From the NCBI RefSeq assembly GCF_003691585.1, contig NZ_CP033169.1, positions 2,108,001 through 2,172,000 on the forward strand: 64,000 bases of DNA, given 5' to 3'. The translations under genes were made by a program, and so were the position numbers. This stretch comes from Biomaibacter acetigenes (GTDB taxonomy: Bacteria > Bacillota > Thermosediminibacteria > Thermosediminibacterales > Tepidanaerobacteraceae). Below the pieces are notes generated by a model. That model did not search any database, was not told where the DNA came from, and saw only the letters and a program-made list of their open reading frames with translations. Positions 48,859-58,990 of this stretch are shown here, one piece after another; positions within the stretch are counted from its first letter, which is position 1; each line of letters opens with the position of its first letter.

Positions 48859-50046
48859 ATGAGTAAGATAAAAATCCTTGAAGTGGTACGGGATGCCGAG
48901 GGCGGTATGAAAAAGCATGTAGAAACCCTGCTGCTGGGGCTCAATAAAGACAGATTTGACATTATCCTGGCCTGTTCCAGGGGGCAATTTAACCGCAGTG
49001 ATTTGAAAGACAACATCTATAATATGTATGAAATCAGCCTGGGTGACCGGCAAAGTTCCTGGACACTGCTCAAGTCCCTTCTGGAATTGGTTCGAATCAT
49101 AAAAAAGGAAAAGGTAAATATCATTCACGCTCACGGTATGGCATGCGCAGTTATGGGCACCGTTGCCGGGATTCTTGCCGCAACACCGGTAATCATAACT
49201 ACTATACATAACTTTCCGGCTATTAAAGGCACCGGCATTAAGCAGCGCCTTTCCAACCTTCTATCGGGTTTTTTGCTCAAATTCAACCGCCGGGTTATCG
49301 TGGTATCCAGGAATCTGGGAGATTTCATATCAACGCTCTGGAATATTCACCGGGACAGGGTTCAGGTTATATACAACGGCGTTGATGTAGAAGAGATTCA
49401 GAAAGGTTCAGACAGAAGTCCCGTAGCTGTATCCGAACTTCATAATTCAGCGGCCACCTCTTTAATAATCCTCAACATCTCCCGTCTCATTCCCTCCAAA
49501 GGAGTGGACGTTTTTTTAAAGGCTGCCGCAATTCTTATAGGAAATAACTCGGGTGAAGGTATTTCAACAGATGAAAGCCGGGGCAATCCACCGGTTCTTT
49601 CAGATAAACCGCTTTTCTTTATCGCCGGCGATGGCCCACAGATGCCCGAACTAAAAAAAATGGCCCGGAATCTGGGCATAGAAAAAAACGTTCGGTTTTT
49701 AGGCTTTAGAAAGGATATATATAATCTGATCGGCCTTTCCGATATGGTAGTGCTTTCATCCCGCAACGAGGGTCTGGGGATTTCCATCCTGGAAGCCCTG
49801 GCCCTCAAGAAACCGGTCATAGCCTCAAATGTAGGAGGTATCCCCGAAATTATCACTCATGGCAGAACGGGCCAGCTGGTGCCTCCGGATGATCCGGAGG
49901 CCCTGGCGGACGCCATGTTGTATCTTATTAAAAACCCCGAAGAAGGTAAAAAAATGGCATTAGAGGGCTATAAAATTTTAATAGAAAAATATTCCAGGGA
50001 GATTATGCTCAAAGAACTACAAGATTTATTCCAGGATTTGTATTAG
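48859..50046 (+). CDS. Glycosyltransferase family 4 (GT-B)
   Basis: The protein has about 395 residues. I use ATG 48859 (MSKIKILEVVRDAEGGMKKH), since the family starts there, although its ribosome binding site is weak; ATG 48832 is an alternative. The N-terminal GT4 acceptor domain (NIIHAHGMACAVMGTVAGIL) is followed by the donor domain with IYNGVDVEEIQKG, ILNISRLIPSKGVDVFLKAA and the E-x7-E motif in SSRNEGLGISILEALALKK, then PVIASNVGGIPEII. It transfers a nucleotide-activated sugar, probably to an envelope glycan or lipid. It follows the membrane phosphatase-like gene and is convergent with ctpA (7-bp gap). Confidence 0.9.
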   Translation: MSKIKILEVVRDAEGGMKKHVETLLLGLNKDRFDIILACSRGQFNRSDLKDNIYNMYEISLGDRQSSWTLLKSLLELVRIIKKEKVNIIHAHGMACAVMGTVAGILAATPVIITTIHNFPAIKGTGIKQRLSNLLSGFLLKFNRRVIVVSRNLGDFISTLWNIHRDRVQVIYNGVDVEEIQKGSDRSPVAVSELHNSAATSLIILNISRLIPSKGVDVFLKAAAILIGNNSGEGISTDESRGNPPVLSDKPLFFIAGDGPQMPELKKMARNLGIEKNVRFLGFRKDIYNLIGLSDMVVLSSRNEGLGISILEALALKKPVIASNVGGIPEIITHGRTGQLVPPDDPEALADAMLYLIKNPEEGKKMALEGYKILIEKYSREIMLKELQDLFQDLY

Positions 50047-50053
50047 ATAATAA

Positions 50054-51481
50054 TTACGCTGCGTTTTCTACACTTTTAAGTTTTTGTTTCAGCACATCTA
50101 TGGCTTTTCTGAGTTGAACATCTTCCCGGGTATGGAGGTATTCATATACCGCTTCATCCAGAGCCTTGTAAAAGGCGGCATCCACAATGCCCGTTACCGC
50201 AAGGCCTTTTTTCTTTTGAAGGGTTTTGACTGCGGTCCGGGTCCTGGGGCCGAATACTCCGTTAGGCTGGGCCTTTAACAAGTTCATTATAGCAAGCCTC
50301 TGCTGTATGCCCAGCACTTCCAGCCCTATATTTCCATATTTGAGGATTTTATCCCCTTTCAAAGGGATAATATCTTTTAAAAGGTCTGCCGTATCAGATT
50401 TAACTTCTATGTCCGGCGTAATGCCGGTTTTGTTGATATCGGTGCCATTCGGCGTTGTGTAACGCGCCACCGTAAGTTTAATTCCGCCAAGAATCCCCAG
50501 GTTAAGAGTGCGCTGCACCGTGGCCTTCCCGAAGGTTTTTTCCCCAATCAGCAGACCGGCCCCCCTGTCCTTTATGGCCCCCGAAAGGATTTCGGCCGCG
50601 CTGGCTGAACCTCCGTTTACCAATACCACCAGTTTAAAAGGTGAAGGTTTTGAATCAGATGAAAAGGTCTGCACCTTGCCTTCTTTGGAAACCACATGAA
50701 CTATAGGCCCCTCCGGAACAAAGCGCCTGGCCACTTCAATAGCCTGGTCCAGCAGGCCTCCGGGGTTGTTTCTAAGGTCCAGCACTATGCCCTGAACCCC
50801 TCCCTTTTTAAAATCCGCAAGGGCTTTATCTATATTTTCCGTGGTGTTTTCGTTGAATTCGCTGATTTTCAGGTAACCTACACCCTGATCGAGAATTCTA
50901 TATTCTATGGGATTAACCTTTATAATATCGCGGGTTATATCCAACTTCAGCATTTGCTTTTCGCCGTCTCTTGCAACTCCAATGCTTACCTTTGTCCCCT
51001 GTTCGCCTTTTATAAGGGTGGAAACCTCGGCAGTGGAAAGGCCCGAAACATCTTTTCCATCCACTTCTACAATCCTGTCGCCAGCTTTTAACCCCGCCTT
51101 TTCCGCCGGAGTTCCCGCCAGTACCGAAACAATAGTTACATATTTGTCTTTTGAAGTAATTACAACACCTATTCCACCAAAATTTCCGCTGGTAGATTCA
51201 TTGAAGTTTTTAAAATCTTTAGGAGAAAAGTATTCGGAATACGGGTCGCCCAGGGACTCCACCATGCCCTTTACGGCACCTCTTATCAGGTCCAGATCCT
51301 TGATTTCATTTACATAATTGTTTTTCAAAAACTCGTCCAGTTGAATCAGGAAGTTTATTTCCGGAGGAATTTCCGGGGAAGCGCTATCTTCAGCCATCAA
51401 TGGCCTGTATGTAATAATGGGACCAAAAAGTAAATAGGCTGCCAGCAGGAGTGCGATAAATGGCGCAAAATGTCTTTTCAT
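50054..51481 (-). CDS. S41 C-terminal processing protease with PDZ and peptidoglycan-binding domains
   Basis: This 475-residue exported protease has a signal peptide at residues 1-30. The PDZ domain (VSVLAGTPAEKAGLKAGDRI) lies near 105-190. The S41 catalytic domain has the nucleophile in VNGGSASAAEILSGAIKDRG near 290 and the general-base Lys in LIGEKTFGKATVQ near 315. A C-terminal PG_binding_1 repeat (GIQQRLAIMNLLKAQPNGVFG) spans about 385-440. It belongs to the CtpA/CtpB class that trims exported or sporulation proteins. The gene is divergent from the nitronate monooxygenase-like gene across 232 bp. Confidence 0.93.
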   Translation of the reverse strand: MKRHFAPFIALLLAAYLLFGPIITYRPLMAEDSASPEIPPEINFLIQLDEFLKNNYVNEIKDLDLIRGAVKGMVESLGDPYSEYFSPKDFKNFNESTSGNFGGIGVVITSKDKYVTIVSVLAGTPAEKAGLKAGDRIVEVDGKDVSGLSTAEVSTLIKGEQGTKVSIGVARDGEKQMLKLDITRDIIKVNPIEYRILDQGVGYLKISEFNENTTENIDKALADFKKGGVQGIVLDLRNNPGGLLDQAIEVARRFVPEGPIVHVVSKEGKVQTFSSDSKPSPFKLVVLVNGGSASAAEILSGAIKDRGAGLLIGEKTFGKATVQRTLNLGILGGIKLTVARYTTPNGTDINKTGITPDIEVKSDTADLLKDIIPLKGDKILKYGNIGLEVLGIQQRLAIMNLLKAQPNGVFGPRTRTAVKTLQKKKGLAVTGIVDAAFYKALDEAVYEYLHTREDVQLRKAIDVLKQKLKSVENAA

Positions 51482-51713
51482 AGATATCTCCTTTCGAATG
51501 ACCTCGATTTGTTTTTGTTTGTCTTATGATTTCATTCTAACATAATTTGATTTTATATGCATTACATTTTATTTTGGGAAATATATCCCTCAACAAGTTT
51601 ACTGATATATATTTTACTTTTCCTCTTTTCTTTTTGTAAAATAAGATATATACTATAAGAAAGCTTATATCATGTATTAAGAGCTACTATTAATTTTTTG
51701 AGGGGGTCATCCA

Positions 51714-52796
51714 GTGAAATTACCTGAACTCAAAATCGGGAATCTCATAGCGAAAGTTCCCATCGTCCAGGGAGGGATGGGTGTGGGAATATCCCTGTCT
51801 TCTCTGGCCGGTGCAGTGGCTTTAAACGGCGGTGTAGGAGTAATATCGGGAGTGGAAATAGGATTTAACGAACCGGATTTTTTAAAAAATAAAAAAGAGG
51901 CTAACCTCAGAGCATTGAGGGCTCACATAAAAAAAGCCCGGGAAATCTGCAAAAAGGGCATAATCGGGGTAAATATCATGTCTGCCCTGAACAATTTCGA
52001 AGAAATGGTGATGGAGTCGGTAAAGGAAAAAATTGATATAATATTTTCCGGGGCAGGACTGCCATTAAAACTGCCTCAGTTTACAAAGGGGTCCGATACA
52101 AAGATTGCTCCCATAGTTTCTTCAGGCCGTGCTGCAGCCCTGATATGCAAGACATGGGATAAGCACTATCAGGTGACTCCCGATGCGGTGGTGGTAGAAG
52201 GCCCTATGGCAGGCGGCCATCTCGGGTTTTCCATCGATGAACTCGATAAGCCGTCTCATCAACTAAAAGAGATTCTTCAGGATGTTCTGGGAGCAGTTAA
52301 ACCCTTTGAAGAAAAGTTTAAAAAGAAGATTCCGGTCATCGCAGGAGGGGGAGTTTTTACCGGTAAGGATATAGCCGACCTTCTCCATGCAGGAGCTTCC
52401 GGTGTCCAGATGGCCACCCGGTTTGTAGCCACCAATGAATGTGACGCTTCCGAAGAATTCAAACAGGCATATATAGATGCAAAACAGGAAGATGTAGAAA
52501 TCATTCAAAGCCCGGTGGGAATGATTGGCAGGGCTATCAGGAATGACTTCCTGGATGAAGTAAAAGCCGGATTCAAAAAGCCTATCCGCTGCCTTTGCAA
52601 TTGCTTAAAACCATGCAATCCTCTGAAAGCCCCTTACTGCATAGCCGATGCTCTAATCAACGCTCAGAAGGGAAATCTTAAAGAAGGATTCGCCTTTGCT
52701 GGGGCAAATGTTTTCAGGATAAAAAATATGGTGACGGTAAAAGAATTGATGGAGGAACTTGTATCCGAAGCCGAAAAATACTTTAATCCTTTTTAA
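51714..52796 (+). CDS. Nitronate monooxygenase / enoyl-ACP reductase II-like flavoprotein
   Basis: The protein has 360 residues from GTG 51714 behind GAGGGGG. It is an NMO/2-nitropropane dioxygenase-type TIM barrel: VPIVQGGMGVGISLSSLAGA is the FMN-binding N-terminus, DAVVVEGPMAGGHLGF carries the catalytic His, and IAGGGVFTGKDIADLLHAGA followed by VQMATRFVAT binds FMN phosphate. The C-terminal cluster CLCNCLKPCNPLKAPYC has four closely spaced cysteines, a feature seen in clostridial members and possibly a metal or Fe-S site. It may oxidise nitronates or be a FabK-like reductase; there is no fatty-acid gene nearby to support the latter. Confidence 0.87.
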   Translation: MKLPELKIGNLIAKVPIVQGGMGVGISLSSLAGAVALNGGVGVISGVEIGFNEPDFLKNKKEANLRALRAHIKKAREICKKGIIGVNIMSALNNFEEMVMESVKEKIDIIFSGAGLPLKLPQFTKGSDTKIAPIVSSGRAAALICKTWDKHYQVTPDAVVVEGPMAGGHLGFSIDELDKPSHQLKEILQDVLGAVKPFEEKFKKKIPVIAGGGVFTGKDIADLLHAGASGVQMATRFVATNECDASEEFKQAYIDAKQEDVEIIQSPVGMIGRAIRNDFLDEVKAGFKKPIRCLCNCLKPCNPLKAPYCIADALINAQKGNLKEGFAFAGANVFRIKNMVTVKELMEELVSEAEKYFNPF

Positions 52797-52890
52797 GATT
52801 TCGGCAGCCTTTCCTTTTATTTTTTTAATTTTTCCATTTACATTCTCCAAAAATGGCTCTGCCTATAAGCATCATATCGCCACCCTGCGA

Positions 52891-52944
52891 AAAAATTAAC
52901 TTTAGAGTTAGTAACTCCAAAGTTAGTAACTCTAAAGTTAAATA
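52891..52944 (-). terminator. Terminator of the aco operon
   Basis: TTAACTTTAGAGTTA (52896-52910) pairs perfectly with TAACTCTAAAGTTAA (52927-52941). On the minus strand a TTTTTT run follows. The loop holds a third copy of the AACTnnnAAGTTA motif, so alternative hairpins are possible. Confidence 0.85.
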
Positions 52945-52989
52945 TAACATGAAACATGACTTATATACAAAGTATGTTATAAATAATTT

Positions 52990-54342
52990 TTAATCCAAGA
53001 TGCTTTCGCAGGCATCCTTTATTGATTCAGAAAATGTCGGGTGGGCATGTATTGTTTCTACGATTTCTTCCAAAGTAAATTCATTTTTTATGCTGAGGGC
53101 GCCTTCGTGAATTATTTCATTAGCGCACCTTCCTATTATTTCCATGCCGACAATCTGGTTGAATTTCGGCTCCGCTATTACTTTTATCAAACCCGTATCA
53201 TCTCCCGTAGTCATTGCCCTGCCAGATGCGGAGTACGAATAAGTCCCTACTTTTACATCTTTGTACTTATCACGGGCCTGCCTTTCATTCATCCCAACCC
53301 ATGCCACTTCAGGCTCGGTATAAATGCAGCTCGGCACCGATTTCATATCCGCCTGCTTTTTTTCGCCCATTGCATTGACAGCGGCTACAGCGCCTTGATA
53401 TGACGCCGCATGTGCCAGTTGTATGCCTCCTGTCACATCTCCCGCGGCGTATATGTTATTCTCGCTTGTTTTCATAAAGCTGTCAACTATGATTCCTTTT
53501 TTATCCATGTTCAGCCCCAGGGCTTCTATTCCGTTGATATTCGCCGTCCTCCCTGCCGCAACAAGCACCTGTTCACACTCCTCTTCCAGAACCTTGCCGC
53601 CGGCGGAAAACACAACGTTCAATCCCTGCGTTCCGCCCTCGATTTTGTTGACCCTGCTGTCAAGATAAAGTTCGATATTCTTTCTTGCAAGGCTTCTCTT
53701 CATGATGCCCGAAATATCGCCATCCAGCATCGGAAGCAGTTCGGGAAGCATTTCGACAATAGCAACCTTGCTTCCCATGGCGCTATATATGCACGCAAAC
53801 TCAAGCCCTATAATCCCCGCCCCGATTATCACAAGCTTTGAAGGGATTTTTTCCATCTCCAGCGCTTTATCGCTGGTTATAACCCCCGGCAAATCCACTC
53901 CCGGTATCGGTGGCATGAAAGTCTTTGAGCCCGTGGCAATGATGAATTTATCGGCCGTGCACCTTGTTCCCTGAACCTCAATTGTATTTTTATCGGCAAA
54001 AACAGCCCTTCCATTTATCACATTTATGCCGTGAGCCTTCATAAGATAGCTTACTCCGTTTCTCAACCTTGAAATGACATTTGTTTTCTTTTTTCTCAGC
54101 CTTTCAACGTCCAGCCGAGGCTCGGCATCGATGCCAAAGTCTTTGACACTCTCAAATTCACCTATAATCGATGCCGCATGAGCAAAAACCTTTGTCGGAA
54201 TGCAGCCGCGGTTTAAACACGTGCCTCCCAAATCCCTTTCCTCTATCAATGCAGTCCTTGCACCAAGCCTGCTTGCCCTTATCGCCGCCACATAACCTCC
54301 CGGGCCGCCTCCAACCACAGCTACATCATAATCGTATCCCAT
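52990..54342 (-). CDS. acoL: Dihydrolipoyl dehydrogenase (E3) of the acetoin dehydrogenase complex
   Basis: The protein has about 450 residues from ATG 54342 (GAGGAGG 6 nt upstream). Landmarks are the FAD motif VAVVGGGPGGYVAAIRA, the redox disulfide in GGTCLNRGCIPTK, the NAD motif VIIGAGIIGLEFACIYSAMG, the second FAD motif NIYAAGDVTGG, and the C-terminal His-Glu pair in HAHPTFSESIKDAC. It has no N-terminal lipoyl domain. It reoxidises the lipoyl group of AcoC with NAD+. It is the last gene of the operon and the only enzyme gene of it without frameshifts. Confidence 0.94.
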   Translation of the reverse strand: MGYDYDVAVVGGGPGGYVAAIRASRLGARTALIEERDLGGTCLNRGCIPTKVFAHAASIIGEFESVKDFGIDAEPRLDVERLRKKKTNVISRLRNGVSYLMKAHGINVINGRAVFADKNTIEVQGTRCTADKFIIATGSKTFMPPIPGVDLPGVITSDKALEMEKIPSKLVIIGAGIIGLEFACIYSAMGSKVAIVEMLPELLPMLDGDISGIMKRSLARKNIELYLDSRVNKIEGGTQGLNVVFSAGGKVLEEECEQVLVAAGRTANINGIEALGLNMDKKGIIVDSFMKTSENNIYAAGDVTGGIQLAHAASYQGAVAAVNAMGEKKQADMKSVPSCIYTEPEVAWVGMNERQARDKYKDVKVGTYSYSASGRAMTTGDDTGLIKVIAEPKFNQIVGMEIIGRCANEIIHEGALSIKNEFTLEEIVETIHAHPTFSESIKDACESILD

Positions 54343-54392
54343 GGCCTTCCTCCTCAAAATATTTTAGACGCCTAAATATAGCGGTTATATTT

Positions 54393-55578
54393 TTATAGTA
54401 CCAGCAATTCGGGATTTTCAAGTATTTTCTTCATATCCGAAAGGAATACTGCGGCACTGGCACCGTCAATCAGGCGATGGTCGAATGACAGGCTGAGAAT
54501 CATGATGCTCCTTGCGCATATGCTGCCATCTTTTACAGCAGGCTCCTGGCGTATTGCATTTACCCCGAGTATAGCGCTCTCCGGGGGATTGATTATTGGT
54601 GTAAAGCTTTCGATTCCATACATACCAAGGTTTGTAATGGTAAATGTTCCTCCTGTTATTTCTTCCGGCATCAGGGCGTTTTCTCTGGCCCTGCTCCCCA
54701 ATTCCTTTATTGCCTCGGAAATCTGAAGCAGCGTTTTCTCACCGGCATCTTTTATGTTCGGCACTATAAGGCCGTTTTCGATAGCCACGGCTATGCCCAG
54801 GTTTATTGCCTTGTTCTGGATTATATAATCGCCGTCTATTGACCAATTAACGGTTGGTGTCTTCTTTATCGCATCAATACAGGCTTTTGCTATAAAGTCA
54901 GTCATCGTAAATTTATGGCCGGTAAGCTTTGTCAGTTTGTCCTTCCATTCCAGAAGTTCTGTAACATCCACCTTGATATTTTCGGTTACATGAGGTGCGC
55001 TGTTCCAACTTAGCTTCATGCGCTCCGAAATGGTCCGCCTCATGGCGTCCATAGGCACCCTCTTGACTTCGGCATCAGCCTTCCGTTTTGGAGCTTCGTT
55101 GCAGGATGGCTTTTCAGATTCTGCCTTCTTTTGCAATTCCTCTATCTTTTCCTTCACATCTTCTTCGGTTATTCTCCCTCCCGGGCCTGTCCCAATTATG
55201 CCGGAAATATCAATATTATGCTCTTTCGCGAGTTTCTTTGCTACTGGAGTGGCTTTTACAACGATTCCGCTTTAACTTCCTCGACATTTTGTTTTTCGCT
55301 TTTCCCAGCGCCCTGGAAAAGCTGTTCTTCGACTTTCTCTCCTTCTTCATATATAACTCCAATGATGTCCGATACGGGAACTACAGACCCCTCGGCAGCA
55401 ATAATCTTCCCCAGAATGCCGTCTGCAGGAGACAACACAGTATTTGTTATCTTGTCCGTGGATATCTCTGCTATTTCTTCGCCTTTTTTAACTCTATCTC
55501 CCTGTTTTTTAAACCACTTTCCAATCTGCCTTCTTTCATGGTAAGTCCCAGTTTGGGCATGACAATGTTTACTGCCAT
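54393..55578 (-). pseudogene. acoC: Dihydrolipoamide acetyltransferase (E2) of acetoin dehydrogenase, two frameshifts
   Basis: The ATG at 55578 forms TAATG with the acoX stop. The protein begins MAVNIVMPKLGLTMKEG, and near 55530 the frame shifts to IGKWFKKQGDRVKKGEEIA with the lipoyl-lysine region EISTDKITNTV. A second shift near 55265 (ESL for EIV) leads to [20 protein letters not shown], the E3-binding domain. The catalytic domain is intact to 54393 and has [16 protein letters not shown] (HRxxDG). Reassembled length is about 395 residues. E2 accepts acetyl from the E1-bound intermediate and makes acetyl-CoA. Confidence 0.88.
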
Positions 55579-56581
55579 TATATGCACACCTTTCTGAAAA
55601 ATTTAGATTCCATTGCTGCTTTTAATGTTTTTTCCACATCCAATTGATATGGACCGTTTCTGGTTATAACAAAGTCAACCTCATCGCCTTTTTTGAGCAT
55701 AATCTCCCTTTCACCGTCCAGGGCAATCATGCAGTTTTCCCTTGCGCAAAAGTTTTTTGGTTCATCCAGCAAAATCGTGTTCATCTCTTTGATTGGGACT
55801 TGGTTCACAATGCCCGGAGCTATCGGAGCCACAACCCACTGCCCGGAGTTTCCAAGTTGAACCCATCCGCCAAAATCATCTGTTTCTTCTATTGCCTGAA
55901 TATAGCCCGCTACAGAAGAAAACCCTATTGAATTCGGATGTGCTTTCGTTACCACAATATCGGAAATGGTTTCATACGACCATATTGCTCTTGCCCCGAC
56001 GAATGCTTCTTTGCAAATCACTGCATCCACAAGGGCAATATCCAGCAACTCCCCGTTTTTAATTATTTCAATCCTTTTGTTTTTTGTGCATATCCTTCTC
56101 TTATCGAATGCGCCAGATGCCGCAACTGCTGCTACTATTCCGGCTACTGTGCCCTCAAGCATAACGGGGTATACATTGTTGGTTCCCGTCGAAATCGGAA
56201 GCAGCGGAGTATCCTTAATTACTTTGGCAATGGCCCTGTTTGTACCGTCTCCTCCAAGCGAAACAATGCAGCCCACTGACATTTTCTCGAGCATGGCGGC
56301 AGCCGTCATGGTATCTCGAAGGCTTGCAGTAAGCCTAATATCCAAAATATATACATCCGCTTTGAGCTGTTTTGCACAGAAAATATCATCTCTTGCCTTG
56401 AATCCTATATTGAAAGTGTCCGGCATAATGTATATTTCGTTTATGCCCAATTCCTGAGCGGATAATATGATTCTTTTACTATATTTACCTTTTCATTATT
56501 GTCAATGATTGTGGCGTGAGCCACCAGCCTCCTGATGTCTTTTCCCGAAGCAGGATTTGCGATTATCCCTATGCTTTTCAT
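55578..56581 (-). pseudogene. acoX: AcoX, ATP-NAD-kinase-like protein, one frameshift
   Basis: The start is ATG 56581: MKSIGIIANPASGKDIRRLV. A lost A in an AAAA run near 56475 (VNIVK then ESYY instead of RIILSAQ) breaks the frame. The main part then runs intact from AQELGINEIYIMPDTFNIGF to 55578, with the kinase-fold motif VGCIVSLGGDGTNRAIAKVI (GGDG). The full protein is about 334 residues. AcoX is a regular member of acetoin operons and resembles ATP-NAD/diacylglycerol kinases; its biochemical role is not established. The stop overlaps the acoC start. Confidence 0.87.
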
Positions 56582-56654
56582 ATTTCCCCATTGACCAGGA
56601 GGTAGCATTAGCTGCTACCTCCCGGTATTCATTATTCAGTTCACAGGACAGCCA

Positions 56655-56979
56655 CTAAGATTCGCCATACTTATTATTAAATAGATCGTCGCCGCTTTTA
56701 AATTCAAACCCGGATGGTTGTCAAAACGCACCACTCCGACCGCTGCTTTTTTCTCCTGCCGCCCTTTTCACCATAGCAGCGCCTTCGATTCCAAAGCCGC
56801 CGCATAGTTCTATTGCGCCTATTCCCTGCTCCACCAGCTCGCGAGCCACATCGGCAGCCGATTTATAATCTTTTACTCCAACCACCGTAAGCTTGTACTT
56901 CAGGGGTGTCTATCACGGCCCGATGTTTTTCCGCATCAGCCTCGGGAGCGATGAACATGAAAGCCGCCTTCAACGCCAT
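56655..56979 (-). pseudogene. DUF6506-like small protein, at least two frameshifts
   Basis: From ATG 56979 the frames read MALKAAFMFIAPEADAEKHR, then KLTVVGVKDYKSAADVAREL, then IGAIELCGGFGIEGAAMVKR, then AAVGVVRFDNHPGLNFKSGD and a stop at 56655. Frame changes are needed near 56925 and, in an A5 run, near 56745. Reassembled length is about 107 residues, which fits the DUF6506 proteins I recall. No function is known. It lies between acoB and acoX, so it is a passenger or accessory of acetoin catabolism. A 10-bp hairpin (GGAGGTAGCA/TGCTACCTCC) lies just downstream at 56598-56622. Confidence 0.75.
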
Positions 56980-57018
56980 GATTTTTCTCCTTTCTTTATT
57001 ATTGCCGCTTGTATTCTT

Positions 57019-57988
57019 TTAAAGTATTGATTTTACCGCATTTACAATGTCGACTTCAGACGGGATGCAATAGCTTTCCAGGTTTTTAGCAAAGGGAATG
57101 GGGGTGTTCAATGCGCCGATTCTAACAATCTGGGCATCGAGATAGTCAAAGACTTCTTCCGCTATCTGTGCCGCAAGCTCGCCTCCCCATCCTCCTCTTT
57201 TGCTTCTTCCGTAACAATAACCACTTTGTGCGTTTTCTTGATGGAGCCGTAAATAGTTTCCTTGTCAAGCGGGAACAGCGTCCTGGGGTCAATCACTTCA
57301 ATTTCTATACCGTCTTTTGCCAACTCCTCAGCCGCCTTCAATGCTTTTGACACCATATAGCCTGTAGCTATGACGTTGCATCTTCGCCTTTTCTTTTTAC
57401 GGCCGTCAGGCCAAGGGGAATCGGTTCGTTTTCGTCAGAGACTTCTCCCTTTACGCTGTAAAGCATCTTATGCTCTATAAATGCCACAGGGTTGTCGTCC
57501 CTTATGGAAGATATCAAAAGTCCTAGAGCGTCCTGAGGATCTGACGGATATACCACCTTAATCCCCGGAACATGCGTGAGCCATGCTTCAAGGGCACTGG
57601 GAATGCTGTGCCGCAGCCTGAATCCCTCCGCCTTCAGGCAGCCTTACGACCATCGCAGTGAAATGTTTCCGCCAAACATGTACCTCATTTTTGCAGCCTG
57701 ATTACAAGCTGGTCCATGGCCACAGTAACAAAGTCTATGAACATTATCTCCGCTACTGGCCTCATCCCGGTTTGCCGCCGCCCCTATGGCTGCGCCGGCA
57801 ATCGCCTCCTCAGAAATAGGCGTGTCTCTCACTCTGTCTTCTCCGAATTCCTCCACAAGGTTTCCGGTGACGCCAAAACACCCTCCAAATCTGCCCACGT
57901 CTTCGCCCATAATGAACACCCGAGGGTCTCTTTTGAGTTCGTTCCTCATGGCCTCTCTCAATGCTTCGGCATATGTCATTACTCTCAT
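57019..57988 (-). pseudogene. acoB: Acetoin dehydrogenase E1 beta subunit, at least five frameshifts
   Basis: The ATG at 57988 overlaps the acoA stop. The first segment is [20 protein letters not shown] with [17 protein letters not shown] and [17 protein letters not shown]. The following frames give [71 protein letters not shown], and finally GGELAAQIAEEVFDYLDAQ to the stop at 57019-57021. Indels lie near 57785, 57715, 57650, 57630, 57370 and 57190. No in-frame stop occurs once they are corrected, and the length of about 323 residues is right. E1 uses TPP to cleave acetoin. This is the most damaged gene in the window. Confidence 0.88.
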
Positions 57989-58971
57989 CTTGCCCTGCCC
58001 TCCTCTACCAGGTCTGAATACACATCGGTAACGGCATCCGCTTCATCGGGAAGTTCGCTTTTTTCCGCGAAGTCTATGGCCTGCTGCACTTCGTTTTCAA
58101 CTGAAAGCTCTATCTCCTTCAGTTCTTCCCCTGCGGCATAACCATTTTCTTCAAGATATCGCGCAAAATCTCGGCAGCGGGTCTTTTGCCATCCATTCCT
58201 CCAGCTCTTCTTTTGACCTGTATGTGGTGGGATCGCCTTCGAAATGCCCCCTCCACCTGTATGTCTTGCACTCTATCAGAGTGGGACCTGCTCCATCTCT
58301 TGCACGCTTTACGGCTTCATACGCAGCCTCGTAAACTGCCAGCACGTCGTTGCCGTCCACAGTGACTCCCGGAAAGCCGTATGCCTGCGCCCTGTCGGAT
58401 ATGTCCGCAATGGCCTGGTGTCTGTCCTGCCTCATGGAGATTCCGTAAAGATTGTTTTCGCAAACGAATATAACCGGCAGTCTCCATATAGAAGCCATAT
58501 TCATGGCTTCATGGAAGGTGCCCTGGTTCGACGCCCCGTCGCCGAAGAAACACACGGTTACCTGGTCGGTGCCCCTCATCTTGGCTGAAAGCCCTGAACC
58601 CACAGATATAGGAAGCCCCGCGCCGACAATTCCGTTTGCCCCAAGTATGCCTATCTTTGCGTCGGCAATGTGCATTGAACCGCCCTTGCCCTTGCAATAG
58701 CCGGTTTTTCTGCCGAAAAGCTCCGCCATCATGTATTTCAGTTCTCCGCCTTTTGCAATGAGATGCCCGTGCCCCCTGTGGGTACTCGTGATATAATCGG
58801 TGTCTTTGAGATTCTCGCAAACCCCGACTGCAGTAGCTTCCTCGCCGATGTAAAGATGGACAAATCCCGGCACCATCCCCTGAGCAAAAGTTCTGAAACC
58901 CTTTGCTCAAACTTCCTGATTCTCATCATTTTTCGATACATGCTTGTCAATAATTCTTTTGACAGATTCAC
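57985..58971 (-). pseudogene. acoA: Acetoin dehydrogenase E1 alpha subunit, two frameshifts
   Basis: The start is GTG 58971 behind AGGGAGAGG. The N-terminus MYRKMMRIRKFEQRVSE is followed by a lost T in a T-run near 58890 (ELLLRGW for ELFAQGMVPGF). The long middle frame is intact: GFVHLYIGEEATAVGVCENL, THRGHGHLIAKGG and the TPP motif VCFFGDGASNQGTFHEAMNM ending with VCENNLYG. An extra T near 58165 turns RFARYLEENGYAAG into RFCAIS. The remaining 3' end runs to EEGRAR and TGA at 57987-57985. Reassembled length is about 328 residues. Confidence 0.9.
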
Positions 58972-58990
58972 AACTGTACCTCTCCCTTCA

